Shown here: piece by piece, positions 1 through 6,253 of the stretch
How positions within the stretch are numbered: position 1 is the stretch's first letter
Layout: every line of letters begins with the position of its first letter
Notes under the pieces: model-generated
What the model was told of the DNA's origin: nothing
The model's database searches: none
The model's input: the letters and a program-made list of their open reading frames with translations, nothing else
Assembly (NCBI GenBank): GCA_011390435.1
Contig: JAABSK010000071.1
Location: 1 to 11,484 of the forward strand
Length of the DNA stretch: 11,484 nucleotides
From: Desulfobacteraceae bacterium
GTDB taxonomy: Bacteria; Desulfobacterota; Desulfobacteria; Desulfobacterales; Desulfobacteraceae
Direction of reading: 5' to 3'
Translations under genes and position numbers: made by a program

Positions 1-689
1 GACTGGGGCTGTTCATCAATGTACCGGCACTGATGATTGTTCTTGGCGGGACAGTTGGGGTGACCATGATCAATTATCCGTTAAAGGATGTGCTCGGGGT
101 GATCAAGGTGGTGAAAAACGCGTTCTTCGCCCGGACATCGGACGCGGGCCAGCTGATCGATCGGCTGATGGCCTTTTCCGCAAAATCCCGGAAAGAAGGC
201 ATTTTGTCACTGGAAAGTGAACTGGAAGGCATGGATGACGCGTTTTTGAAAAAAGGGGTCCAGCTGTCCATTGACGGGCTGGAGCCGGTTGAAATCAGCA
301 ATCTGCTGGAAGTGGAGATGGAGTTCATCAGGAGCCGTCACCAGCTGGGCGCGGAAATCTTCACGACCATGGGGACCTTTGCGCCGGCCATGGGAATGAT
401 CGGCACTTTGATCGGTCTGGTGCAGATGCTTCAGAACATGGATGACCCGTCCACCATCGGTCCGGCCATGGCTGTGGCTCTGTTGACCACATTTTACGGA
501 TCGGTTCTCGCCAATATCGTATGTATGCCCATTGCCGGGAAACTCAGGACCCGGAGCAGGGAGGAGATGCTGATCAAAGAGATGACGGTGGCCGGAATCA
601 TGGCACTTTCCAACGGGGACAATCCCCGGATCCTGGAGCAGAAACTGCAGGCATTCGTGCCCCCTAAGCAACGGGAATCCGTGGTATGA
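1..689 (+). CDS. motA: Flagellar stator protein MotA/PomA, 5' truncated
   Basis: Stator channel subunit that surrounds a MotB dimer in the inner membrane and pushes on FliG to turn the rotor. The reading frame is open from base 3, so the real start lies before the window; the ATG at 33 is internal, because the preceding residues LGLFINVPAL and the following MIVLGGT form the usual MotA N-terminal segment. About 228 residues are visible. The cytoplasmic loop holds SRKEGILSLE, with Arg (codon 189) and Glu (codon 213) spaced like E. coli R90 and E98, which contact FliG. TM3 has APAMGMIGTLIGLV and TM4 has ALLTTFYGSVLAN. These resemble sodium-type PomA (Thr codons 405, 486, 489) more than E. coli MotA. 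The stop overlaps the next start in ATGA, which suggests translational coupling. The symbol could equally be pomA. Confidence 0.95.
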   Translation, partial: LGLFINVPALMIVLGGTVGVTMINYPLKDVLGVIKVVKNAFFARTSDAGQLIDRLMAFSAKSRKEGILSLESELEGMDDAFLKKGVQLSIDGLEPVEISNLLEVEMEFIRSRHQLGAEIFTTMGTFAPAMGMIGTLIGLVQMLQNMDDPSTIGPAMAVALLTTFYGSVLANIVCMPIAGKLRTRSREEMLIKEMTVAGIMALSNGDNPRILEQKLQAFVPPKQRESVV

Positions 690-1456
690 AAAAAAAGAAA
701 AAACAACAGGAAGATCCTTCTCAGATCGATCTGCTGCCGATCATGACAGTGAGCCTGTTTTTGATTCTTCTGACTTTTTTCATTCTGCTCAATTCCATCG
801 CTGTGATCGATGAGAAACGGGTCCGGGTGGCGCTGGGCTCCATCCTGGGGGCTTTCGGCAGCTATACGGGCGGGTATTCCGCATCCAGAACCGGAGATGT
901 CCTGATTCAGCCCGGCGCGCCCATGGAACTGCAGGAGATCGATTTTGTCAGGGTGCTGAATCTGAAACATTCCAACATCTCGGATCATGTTGAATTGGTT
1001 TACAAGGATGACACCCAGGTCATTGTAGTGGAATCCCGGTTTTTGTTTGAACCGGGGACTCTGACTTTGCGGTCTGAATCGGAAATGTTTCTGGACAATC
1101 TGCTCACGTTGATCCATCCGGGAAAGTATCCAGTTGAAATCATCGGACATGCCGGAGAGGTGCCTGTGGCGGGTTCCGGGTATGAATCCGTTTGGGACCG
1201 GTCGTTTCAGGCGGCGGAAGCGGTGTTTGCGTATCTGAAAACCCGGGAAAAAGCCCTTGATGACCGCCTGCATGTATATGGGGCCGGAACATACCGGCCC
1301 CGGTTCTCCAGGGACACCCGGCGTTCCCGGTCATTGAACGACCGGGTGGAAATCACGCTGTATCCCGGAACATCCGTGGATACCCATCGGATTCAGAAAA
1401 AAAGGCCGTCCAATGTTTTCACTTTTGATACCTTTGATTTCAGGATATTTGATTGA
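686..1456 (+). CDS. MotB-family paralogue lacking key functional residues
   Basis: A 256-residue protein with MotB layout: a Lys-rich cytoplasmic N-terminus (residues 2-6), one membrane helix (about 18-40), a plug-like segment, and a C-terminal OmpA/MotB-like domain (about 115-227). The helix SLFLILLTFFILLNSIAVID aligns without gaps to the helix of the next gene and to PomB, but the ion-binding Asp is Ser23. In the OmpA domain the usual G-H-T-D is G-H-A-G (residues 154-157). The Arg that precedes AEAV, expected to bind diaminopimelate, is Ala176. The C-terminus is an unusual Phe/Asp-rich tail. The start overlaps the motA stop by four bases and the stop overlaps the next start by one, so it is co-translated with both. 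It is therefore unlikely to conduct ions or grip peptidoglycan by the classic mechanism. It may be a structural or regulatory partner of the stator. That role is inference. Confidence 0.85.
   Translation: MKKKKKQQEDPSQIDLLPIMTVSLFLILLTFFILLNSIAVIDEKRVRVALGSILGAFGSYTGGYSASRTGDVLIQPGAPMELQEIDFVRVLNLKHSNISDHVELVYKDDTQVIVVESRFLFEPGTLTLRSESEMFLDNLLTLIHPGKYPVEIIGHAGEVPVAGSGYESVWDRSFQAAEAVFAYLKTREKALDDRLHVYGAGTYRPRFSRDTRRSRSLNDRVEITLYPGTSVDTHRIQKKRPSNVFTFDTFDFRIFD
689..696 (+). repeat. A8 homopolymer at start of motB-like gene
   Basis: Eight A residues directly follow the start codon; after one G, a further six A run from 698 to 703. They encode the Lys-rich N-terminus of the MotB-like paralogue. 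Tracts of this length can be prone to polymerase slippage, but they are also the simplest way to encode polylysine. Confidence 0.6.
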
Positions 1457-2199
1457 TGGCACAACGGCCGGAAAAAAAAAGAGACAGTCTGGCAGTAATG
1501 GACAGTAACGGGTGGCTGACCACCTTTGCCGATCTGGTGATGCTGCTGTTGACCTTTTTTGTCATGCTCCTGTCCATGTCTTCCATGGACGCTAAAAAAC
1601 TCAGGGAAACCTTTTCCCGATTTCAGGGCGCTCCCGGGGTACTGGAGCTGGGAAGCAACCAGGAGATTGCGCGTCTGTCCGAGTTCGTGCGCACCTATGA
1701 AAATACGGATCATCTTCTGGTGGTGGATAACGCCCTGATGGAAAAACTGCTGGTGCCTGTTCAGGAGACCTCCCCGGACCGGATTAAGGACGTGCTGGAA
1801 AAAATCGATACCCTGTTTGATATCACGGTGGATCCTTTGGGGATTGCGGTGTCGTTTCATGGGGACCTTTTTTTCAGCCCGGGAAAAGCGGGTATCAGGG
1901 AAGAGATGACCCCTTTTCTGGACACGCTGGCCAAGGCCATTGATGAATGCGACAATGATATCTTCATTGTCGGTCACACCGATAACATATCCGCCCGGGG
2001 CAGTGTATTCGGCTCCAACCGCCAGTTGTCATTGAAACGGGCGGAAGCGGTACTGGATTATTTTGTGAATCATCGCCACATTCCCTCCCGGCGGTTTGCT
2101 ATGGGCGGGTACGGCGCGGACCGACCGCTGGTCCCCAATGACACACCTGAGAACAGAAACAAAAACAGACGCGTTCAAATCATTTTCAAGATCATTTAA
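1456..2199 (+). CDS. motB: Flagellar stator protein MotB/PomB
   Basis: Ion-conducting, peptidoglycan-anchored stator subunit of 247 residues. The single membrane helix contains TFADLVMLLLTFFVMLLS; Asp26 is the ion-binding residue, and the local sequence is close to PomB of sodium motors. A plug segment (SSMDAKKLRETF) follows. The periplasmic OmpA-like domain has the complete binding set: GHTDN with Asp176, RQLSLKRAEAV with Arg195, then GYGADRPLVPND and NRRVQI near the end. ATG 1456 is chosen over the in-frame TTG at 1453 because it overlaps the upstream stop as TGATG and has AGGA at 1442-1445. The A9 run at 1472-1480 lies in codons 6-9. This is the functional MotB of the pair, and its partner in the channel is the MotA encoded at the start of the window. 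Sodium specificity is inferred from motifs only. Confidence 0.95.
   Translation: MAQRPEKKRDSLAVMDSNGWLTTFADLVMLLLTFFVMLLSMSSMDAKKLRETFSRFQGAPGVLELGSNQEIARLSEFVRTYENTDHLLVVDNALMEKLLVPVQETSPDRIKDVLEKIDTLFDITVDPLGIAVSFHGDLFFSPGKAGIREEMTPFLDTLAKAIDECDNDIFIVGHTDNISARGSVFGSNRQLSLKRAEAVLDYFVNHRHIPSRRFAMGGYGADRPLVPNDTPENRNKNRRVQIIFKII
1472..1480 (+). repeat. A9 homopolymer in motB codons 6-9
   Basis: Nine consecutive A residues encode Glu-Lys-Lys-Arg near the N-terminus of MotB. This is the longest single-base run I noticed in the window. A one-base slip would truncate MotB soon after the start. Confidence 0.6.
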
Positions 2200-2204
2200 A
2201 GGAG
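2199..2204 (+). promoter_or_regulatory. Ribosome binding site of fliL
   Basis: AAGGAG lies five bases before ATG 2210 and starts on the last base of the motB stop codon. It supports the 2210 start over the longer in-frame opening at 2096, which would lie inside motB. Confidence 0.75.
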
Positions 2205-2209
2205 ACGTG

Positions 2210-2704
2210 ATGCCGGAAGCCGATGCCAACGAAAAAAAATCATCCAGACGACCTGCCGTTATTATCGGGATTGCCGTTATTCTGCTGCTGCTGGCCGGAG
2301 GCGGATTTGTCGGATGGACAATGCTTGAATCAAACACTTCGGACAACCCCACGTCATCCGATGATCTGCCCGGCCCGGCAGGCAATCTGGATGCGGTCCC
2401 GAACACCTATGCCCTGAACACCTATATCGTGAATCTGATGGGGAATTCAGGCATGAGCAACCGGTACTTGAAGGTCGGTGTGCTGTTGGGCATTTCTGAT
2501 CTGGAAATGATCCCTTTGATTGAGAAATACAAGCCCCTGCTGGATGACGCCGCTCTGATACTGTTGTCCAGCAAGACATATAATGATCTGGCCACAGTGG
2601 AGGGAAAAATCATATTGAAGCAGGAATTTATATCCCGAGCCAATCAGATTCTGGGCAGCAATGTGGTCAATAAAATTTATTTTTCAGAGTTTGTGGTGCA
2701 ATAG
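2210..2704 (+). CDS. fliL: Flagellar basal-body-associated protein FliL
   Basis: FliL is a single-pass inner-membrane protein that surrounds or supports stator units at the basal body and helps torque generation. The 164-residue product has a short charged cytoplasmic N-terminus (MPEADANEKKSSRRP), one hydrophobic helix (about 16-38), an acidic Ser/Asp/Pro linker (about 40-65) and the periplasmic FliL domain (about 66-164). The domain has the typical YALNTYIVNL, NRYLKVGVLL and a C-terminal VNKIYFSEFVVQ. The length fits the family. The start at 2210 is set by a strong ribosome binding site, AAGGAG. It sits ten bases after motB and seven before fliM, linking stator and switch genes. FliL resembles the stomatin/SPFH fold in structures of other species; this is family knowledge, not visible here. 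Confidence 0.93.
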   Translation: MPEADANEKKSSRRPAVIIGIAVILLLLAGGGFVGWTMLESNTSDNPTSSDDLPGPAGNLDAVPNTYALNTYIVNLMGNSGMSNRYLKVGVLLGISDLEMIPLIEKYKPLLDDAALILLSSKTYNDLATVEGKIILKQEFISRANQILGSNVVNKIYFSEFVVQ

Positions 2705-2711
2705 GTGAATT

Positions 2712-3683
2712 ATGGCGAATGTCTTGTCTCAGGATGAAGTTGACTCCCTGCTGGGCGGAATTGATGCTGGAAATGTGGCCACGGAAACCGATGTGCCCGA
2801 GGAAAAGGACACGGTTCAGGCGTACAATTTTTCGGCAGAATCAGGCCCGTTGAACCTGCCGACCTTTGAGGTCATCAATGAACGACTTACCGGATTTTTA
2901 AGAGATAAGCTCTCCGCAATCACCAAACAGAATGTCGATGTCAAGCTTATTTCCAATCATCTGGTCAAATTTGAAGAGTTCTGCCGGTCTCTGCCGTTGC
3001 CGGCCAGTTTGAACGTGTTTCGGATCGATCCGCTTCGGGGGGCATCGCTGCTGGTGCTTGAAGGTCGGCTGGTATTTTCGTTTGTCGAGATCTTTTTCGG
3101 GGGCAGGGGCTTAAATCCCTGGAAGCTGGAAGGCCGGGCCTTCACCCCCATTGAAACCAAAATTATTGAAAAAATATGCGGGATCATTCTGGAAGAGTGC
3201 CAGAACGTCTGGCAGGAGGTTCATCCCGTGAAGATGATCTTTTCCCATTCAGAAATCGACCCGCAGTTTACACAGATCACGGAATCGGATGAAATGGTGA
3301 TTTCCACACGCATCAATATTTCTTTGCCCAACAGTTCGGGAACGCTGTTTTTCTGTATTCCATACGCGTCCATAGAGCCGGTCAAGGAAAAATTCAAACA
3401 AAAAGCAGGATATGAAACCCGGGTCATGGACACTGCCTGGCAGGCGGAACTGATACAGCGCGTTCAGAAGGTGCCGTTGGAAGTCAGCTGTGTGCTGGGA
3501 ACCGCGACCATTCCGGCGGGTGATCTGCTTGCGCTGGATGTGGAAGACGTGATCATGCTGGATCAGAAAACCAGCCATTCGGTGGTGGTGAAAATTGAAG
3601 AGATCCCTAAATTCAAGGGTATCCCGGGTGCCTGTAACAAAAATATGGCCGTGAGAATTATTGATACCATTCAAAAGGAGTGA
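2712..3683 (+). CDS. fliM: Flagellar motor switch protein FliM
   Basis: C-ring protein that binds phosphorylated CheY and, with FliG and FliN, switches rotation direction. The 323-residue product has the N-terminal CheY-binding peptide LSQDEVDSLLGG (5-16), an acidic variable linker, a CheC-like middle domain (about 45-235) with the conserved FFGGRG (128-133) that contacts FliG, and a C-terminal SpoA/FliN-like domain (about 248-318) containing VPLEVSCVLGTATIPAGDLL. The length is normal. AGGTGA at 2703-2708 precedes the start. The intact CheY-binding peptide predicts that the motor is under chemotactic control, although no che genes are in the window. fliN follows after six bases. Confidence 0.96.
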   Translation: MANVLSQDEVDSLLGGIDAGNVATETDVPEEKDTVQAYNFSAESGPLNLPTFEVINERLTGFLRDKLSAITKQNVDVKLISNHLVKFEEFCRSLPLPASLNVFRIDPLRGASLLVLEGRLVFSFVEIFFGGRGLNPWKLEGRAFTPIETKIIEKICGIILEECQNVWQEVHPVKMIFSHSEIDPQFTQITESDEMVISTRINISLPNSSGTLFFCIPYASIEPVKEKFKQKAGYETRVMDTAWQAELIQRVQKVPLEVSCVLGTATIPAGDLLALDVEDVIMLDQKTSHSVVVKIEEIPKFKGIPGACNKNMAVRIIDTIQKE

Positions 3684-3689
3684 CCGATC

Positions 3690-3992
3690 ATGGCAGAAGA
3701 AAAAAATAATAATGAAGCCAAGCCTGATGGCAAAAACGATATCGATCTGATTCTGGATATTCCACTGGAGCTGACTGTAGAGCTGGGGCGAACGAAAATG
3801 CTGGTGAACAACCTGCTTCAACTGGGTCAGGGGTCGATCATCGACCTGGACAAAATTGCCGGGGAAACCCTGGATATCCGTGTGAACGGCAAGCTGGTTG
3901 CCCGGGGGGAAGTGGTGGTGGTGGAAGAAAAATATGGGATCCGGGTGACCGACATTGCCAGTCCCTTAGAGCGGGTCAAGTCATTGAGCTGA
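3690..3992 (+). CDS. fliN: Flagellar motor switch protein FliN
   Basis: A C-ring subunit of 100 residues that forms the lower ring with FliM and docks the FliH/FliI export ATPase complex. A charged N-terminal tail (1-17, KNNNEAKPDGKN) is followed by one SpoA domain (about 18-98). The domain has the typical IPLELTVELGRTKM, LLQLGQGSIIDLDKIAGE, VNGKLVARGEVVVVEEKYGIRVTDI and an ERVKSL end. It is shorter than E. coli FliN because of a short N-terminal extension, which is common. AAAGGAG at 3674-3680 gives a good start nine bases before ATG 3690. Confidence 0.96.
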   Translation: MAEEKNNNEAKPDGKNDIDLILDIPLELTVELGRTKMLVNNLLQLGQGSIIDLDKIAGETLDIRVNGKLVARGEVVVVEEKYGIRVTDIASPLERVKSLS

Positions 3993-4040
3993 CGTGGTAT
4001 TTTAGAACAACCAATTGATTTCACAGCCCAGGGAGGAAAC

Positions 4041-4337
4041 ATGGAAGGGATTGTTGACGTGAGTCTGGTCGGTACCGTCCTGAAAACCGCGGTGATGCTG
4101 GCGGTGGTGCTGGCATGCATGATCGGTGTCCTGTACGCCATGCGCCGGTTTCTGCCCTTGGGAAACCGACACCAGGGAGATCTGGATATCCAACGGATCG
4201 GAGCGTTTTATCTGTCTCCCAGAGAGCGGATCGAGGTGATGGATATTTCCGGAGAACGCATTGTATTGGGCGTGGCACCGGGACGGATCAATTACATCAC
4301 AACCCTTGGGGCCGGCAATGGCACATCCGAGACATAG
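4041..4337 (+). CDS. fliO: Flagellar biosynthetic protein FliO
   Basis: Small inner-membrane protein that acts as a scaffold for assembly of the FliP ring of the flagellar export gate. The 98-residue product has a single membrane helix (about 8-35, TAVMLAVVLACMIGVLYAM), then a positively charged stretch and a small cytoplasmic FliO domain with IQRIGAFYLSPRERIEVMDI and GERIVLGVAPGRINYITTL. This domain is typical of the family and also resembles SpoA-like sheets. A strong AGGGAGGA lies just before the ATG. The 48-base gap after fliN (3993-4040) is the largest in the window and shows no promoter or hairpin that I can support. FliO is poorly conserved, so the call rests on the motif pattern plus its position before fliP. 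Confidence 0.9.
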   Translation: MEGIVDVSLVGTVLKTAVMLAVVLACMIGVLYAMRRFLPLGNRHQGDLDIQRIGAFYLSPRERIEVMDISGERIVLGVAPGRINYITTLGAGNGTSET

Positions 4338-4353
4338 CACCGGCAGAACGAAC

Positions 4354-5124
4354 ATGCGGCTGAACCCCTGGTGGATGTTCGGGGCGATGCTGTTGTGTTG
4401 TCTGGGAGGATGGGGACTCTCCGAAGTCCGGGCCGCTGATTTCGTGTTTCCGTCGATTCAGCTGGGAATGGAGACCAGTGATGATCCTGCAGACGTGTCT
4501 GTGTTGCTGCAGACGATTTTTCTATTGACCGTGGTCACCCTGGCACCGTCCATCCTGATCCTGATGACCTCCTTTACCAGACTGGTCGTGGTCCTGGCTT
4601 TTTTGCGCCAGGCCCTGGGTACTCAGCAGACGCCCTCCAACCAGATTATCGCCGGACTGGCGCTTTTTTTGACGGTATTCATCATGATGCCGGTGGGAAA
4701 ACAGATCAATGATACCGCACTTCAGCCGTATCTGAACAAGGATATATCCCAGCAGGCCGCGCTCGACAACGCCATGGGACCCATCCGGCAGTTCATGTTC
4801 AAACAGACGCGGGAAAAGGATCTGGCCTTGTTTGTCAAGCTGTCGGAGACTGCCAAGCCGGCCAACCGGGAAGAGATTTCCATGTTTGTCCTGATTCCGG
4901 CCTTTGTGATCAGTGAGTTGAAAACCGCGTTTATCATCGGATTCATACTGTTCGTCCCGTTTTTGATCATTGATATGGTCGTGGCCAGCATTTTATTGAG
5001 CATGGGGATGATGATGCTGCCTCCGGTCATGATCTCCCTGCCGTTCAAGTTAATGCTGTTTGTTCTGGTGGATGGATGGAATTTGATTATCACCTCGATG
5101 ATCGACAGTTTCGCTTTGGGATGA
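4354..5124 (+). CDS. fliP: Flagellar export gate protein FliP
   Basis: Core of the flagellar type III export gate; five FliP subunits form the pore with FliR and FliQ. The 256-residue product begins with a signal peptide, cleaved probably after VRA (residue 27), as known for FliP in other bacteria. The family signature MTSFTRLVVVLAFLRQALGT (71-90) is followed by QQTPSNQ. The C-terminal half has FVISELKTAFIIGF and the methionine-rich loop MGMMMLPPVM (217-226), which corresponds to the Met gasket that seals the pore. ATG 4354 is preferred over the upstream in-frame starts at 4318 (ATG) and 4261 (TTG, inside fliO), because it gives a clean signal peptide. No strong ribosome site is visible, so translation may depend on coupling to fliO, 16 bases upstream. 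Confidence 0.96.
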   Translation: MRLNPWWMFGAMLLCCLGGWGLSEVRAADFVFPSIQLGMETSDDPADVSVLLQTIFLLTVVTLAPSILILMTSFTRLVVVLAFLRQALGTQQTPSNQIIAGLALFLTVFIMMPVGKQINDTALQPYLNKDISQQAALDNAMGPIRQFMFKQTREKDLALFVKLSETAKPANREEISMFVLIPAFVISELKTAFIIGFILFVPFLIIDMVVASILLSMGMMMLPPVMISLPFKLMLFVLVDGWNLIITSMIDSFALG

Positions 5125-5152
5125 TTGTGACAATCCGTGAAAAAATGACCGC

Positions 5153-5158
5153 AAGGAG
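5153..5158 (+). promoter_or_regulatory. Ribosome binding site of fliQ
   Basis: AAGGAG lies six bases before ATG 5165. It excludes the in-frame TTG at 5159, which would be too close to the site. Confidence 0.75.
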
Positions 5159-5164
5159 TTGAAA

Positions 5165-5437
5165 ATGACCCCTCAGTTCGTTGTCAACTTTGCCCGGGAG
5201 GCGATTCAGGTGACCTTGCTCATCTCGCTGCCCATATTGACCATGGCGCTGCTCGCAGGCCTGGTGATCAGTATTTTCCAGGCTGTGACGCAGATCAATG
5301 AAATGACGTTGACATTTGTTCCCAAAATTCTGGTGGTCCTGCTGGGTCTTCTGTTTCTGGCGCCGTGGATGCTGGAACATTTGATGACGTTTACCATTAC
5401 GGTCATGGAAGGTTTTCCTGACTATATCCGGCAGTGA
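5165..5437 (+). CDS. fliQ: Flagellar export gate protein FliQ
   Basis: Small two-helix export gate subunit; four copies wrap the FliP/FliR core. The 90-residue product matches the usual length of about 89. It has FAREAIQVTLLISLPILTMA, GLVISIFQAVTQINEMTL and TFVPKILVVLLGLLFLAPWM, which are typical of the family. The start is set by AAGGAG at 5153-5158. The 40-base gap after fliP contains only this leader. fliR begins 13 bases after the stop. Confidence 0.96.
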   Translation: MTPQFVVNFAREAIQVTLLISLPILTMALLAGLVISIFQAVTQINEMTLTFVPKILVVLLGLLFLAPWMLEHLMTFTITVMEGFPDYIRQ

Positions 5438-5450
5438 TGGATGCATTCCC

Positions 5451-6224
5451 ATGCCTGTCAACTTTGATACGATCGAAGGGTTTTTTCTGGTGCTGACCCG
5501 GCTCAGTGTGCTGGTTTTCATGTTGCCGTTTTTCAATACACAGGTGTTTCCCGCCCTGGTCAAGGCGGGTTTTTCCCTGGTTCTGGCTATCATTTTGTTT
5601 CCTGTCATCTCTATAGGGGATACTGGATTTCCAAATTCTTTGACCGCGTTTGCCGGATTGATCACGATAGAATTGATTGTCGGTATGGTTCTGGGACTGA
5701 TGGTCATGGCGGTTTTTGAAGGCGTCCGAATCATGGGACAGGTGGTGGGGTTCGAAACCGGCTTTGCCATCGCCAATGTGTTCGATCCCCAGAGCGGCGC
5801 CCAGATATCGCTTCTTGCAAATTTTGCTTTTTTTCTTTCAATGGTCCTGTTTCTGCTTTTCAATGGCCATCATATACTCCTTCACGCCGTGAAGGAAAGT
5901 TTTGATATCCTGCCTGTTGGATCGATGGCCATGAATCCGTCGCTGGTAGAAAGAATGTTGTCCGTCACCGGGGATATGTTTGTTATCGCCCTGAAAATAG
6001 GGGGTCCTGCGATTGCCGCCCTGTTGTTGACCAAGGTGGCCTTTGGGTTGATCACCAAGCTGATTCCCCAGATGAACATCATGATCGTTGCGTTTCCGGT
6101 CCAGATCGCTGTGGGGTTGTTTTTTTTCAGCATCTGCCTGACAGTGCTTCGGCATTTCATGGGAACCTATGTTGAACAGCTCGGAACGTTCCTGGTGGGC
6201 ATCCTGAAGCTGCTGTCCCCGTAA
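5451..6224 (+). CDS. fliR: Flagellar export gate protein FliR
   Basis: Single-copy export gate subunit that completes the FliP5-FliR1 helical pore assembly. The 257-residue product is almost wholly hydrophobic, with about six membrane segments. Family features include LTRLSVLVFMLPFF near the N-terminus, the conserved GFETGFAIANVFDPQSGAQI segment (about 100-120), and KLIPQMNIMIVAFPVQIAVG in the C-terminal half. The start ATG 5451 has only a weak GGA upstream (5439-5441), so translation may be coupled to fliQ. The length fits the family, and there is no fusion to FlhB as seen in some clostridia. Confidence 0.96.
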   Translation: MPVNFDTIEGFFLVLTRLSVLVFMLPFFNTQVFPALVKAGFSLVLAIILFPVISIGDTGFPNSLTAFAGLITIELIVGMVLGLMVMAVFEGVRIMGQVVGFETGFAIANVFDPQSGAQISLLANFAFFLSMVLFLLFNGHHILLHAVKESFDILPVGSMAMNPSLVERMLSVTGDMFVIALKIGGPAIAALLLTKVAFGLITKLIPQMNIMIVAFPVQIAVGLFFFSICLTVLRHFMGTYVEQLGTFLVGILKLLSP

Positions 6225-6253
6225 ATTTTTGAAAAAAGACTGGAAGGTCAGCG

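Noticed and set aside
494..1273. 259-codon minus-strand frame opposite motA and the motB-like gene
   Set aside because: Shadow frame with no recognisable domain; the + strand proteins explain the region.
2096..2209. Longer N-terminus for fliL
   Set aside because: The extension lies inside the OmpA domain of motB, and a strong ribosome site directly precedes ATG 2210.
3993..4040. Possible promoter or terminator in the fliN-fliO gap
   Set aside because: No stem-loop with a T run and no convincing -10/-35, sigma-28 or sigma-54 match; only the fliO ribosome site is clear.
4261..4353. Longer N-terminus for fliP from TTG 4261 or ATG 4318
   Set aside because: It would overlap fliO and bury the signal peptide that starts at ATG 4354.
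5090..5863. 257-codon minus-strand frame opposite fliQ and fliR
   Set aside because: Composition (Thr, Lys, Pro, Ser) is typical of antisense to membrane proteins; fliQ and fliR are certain.
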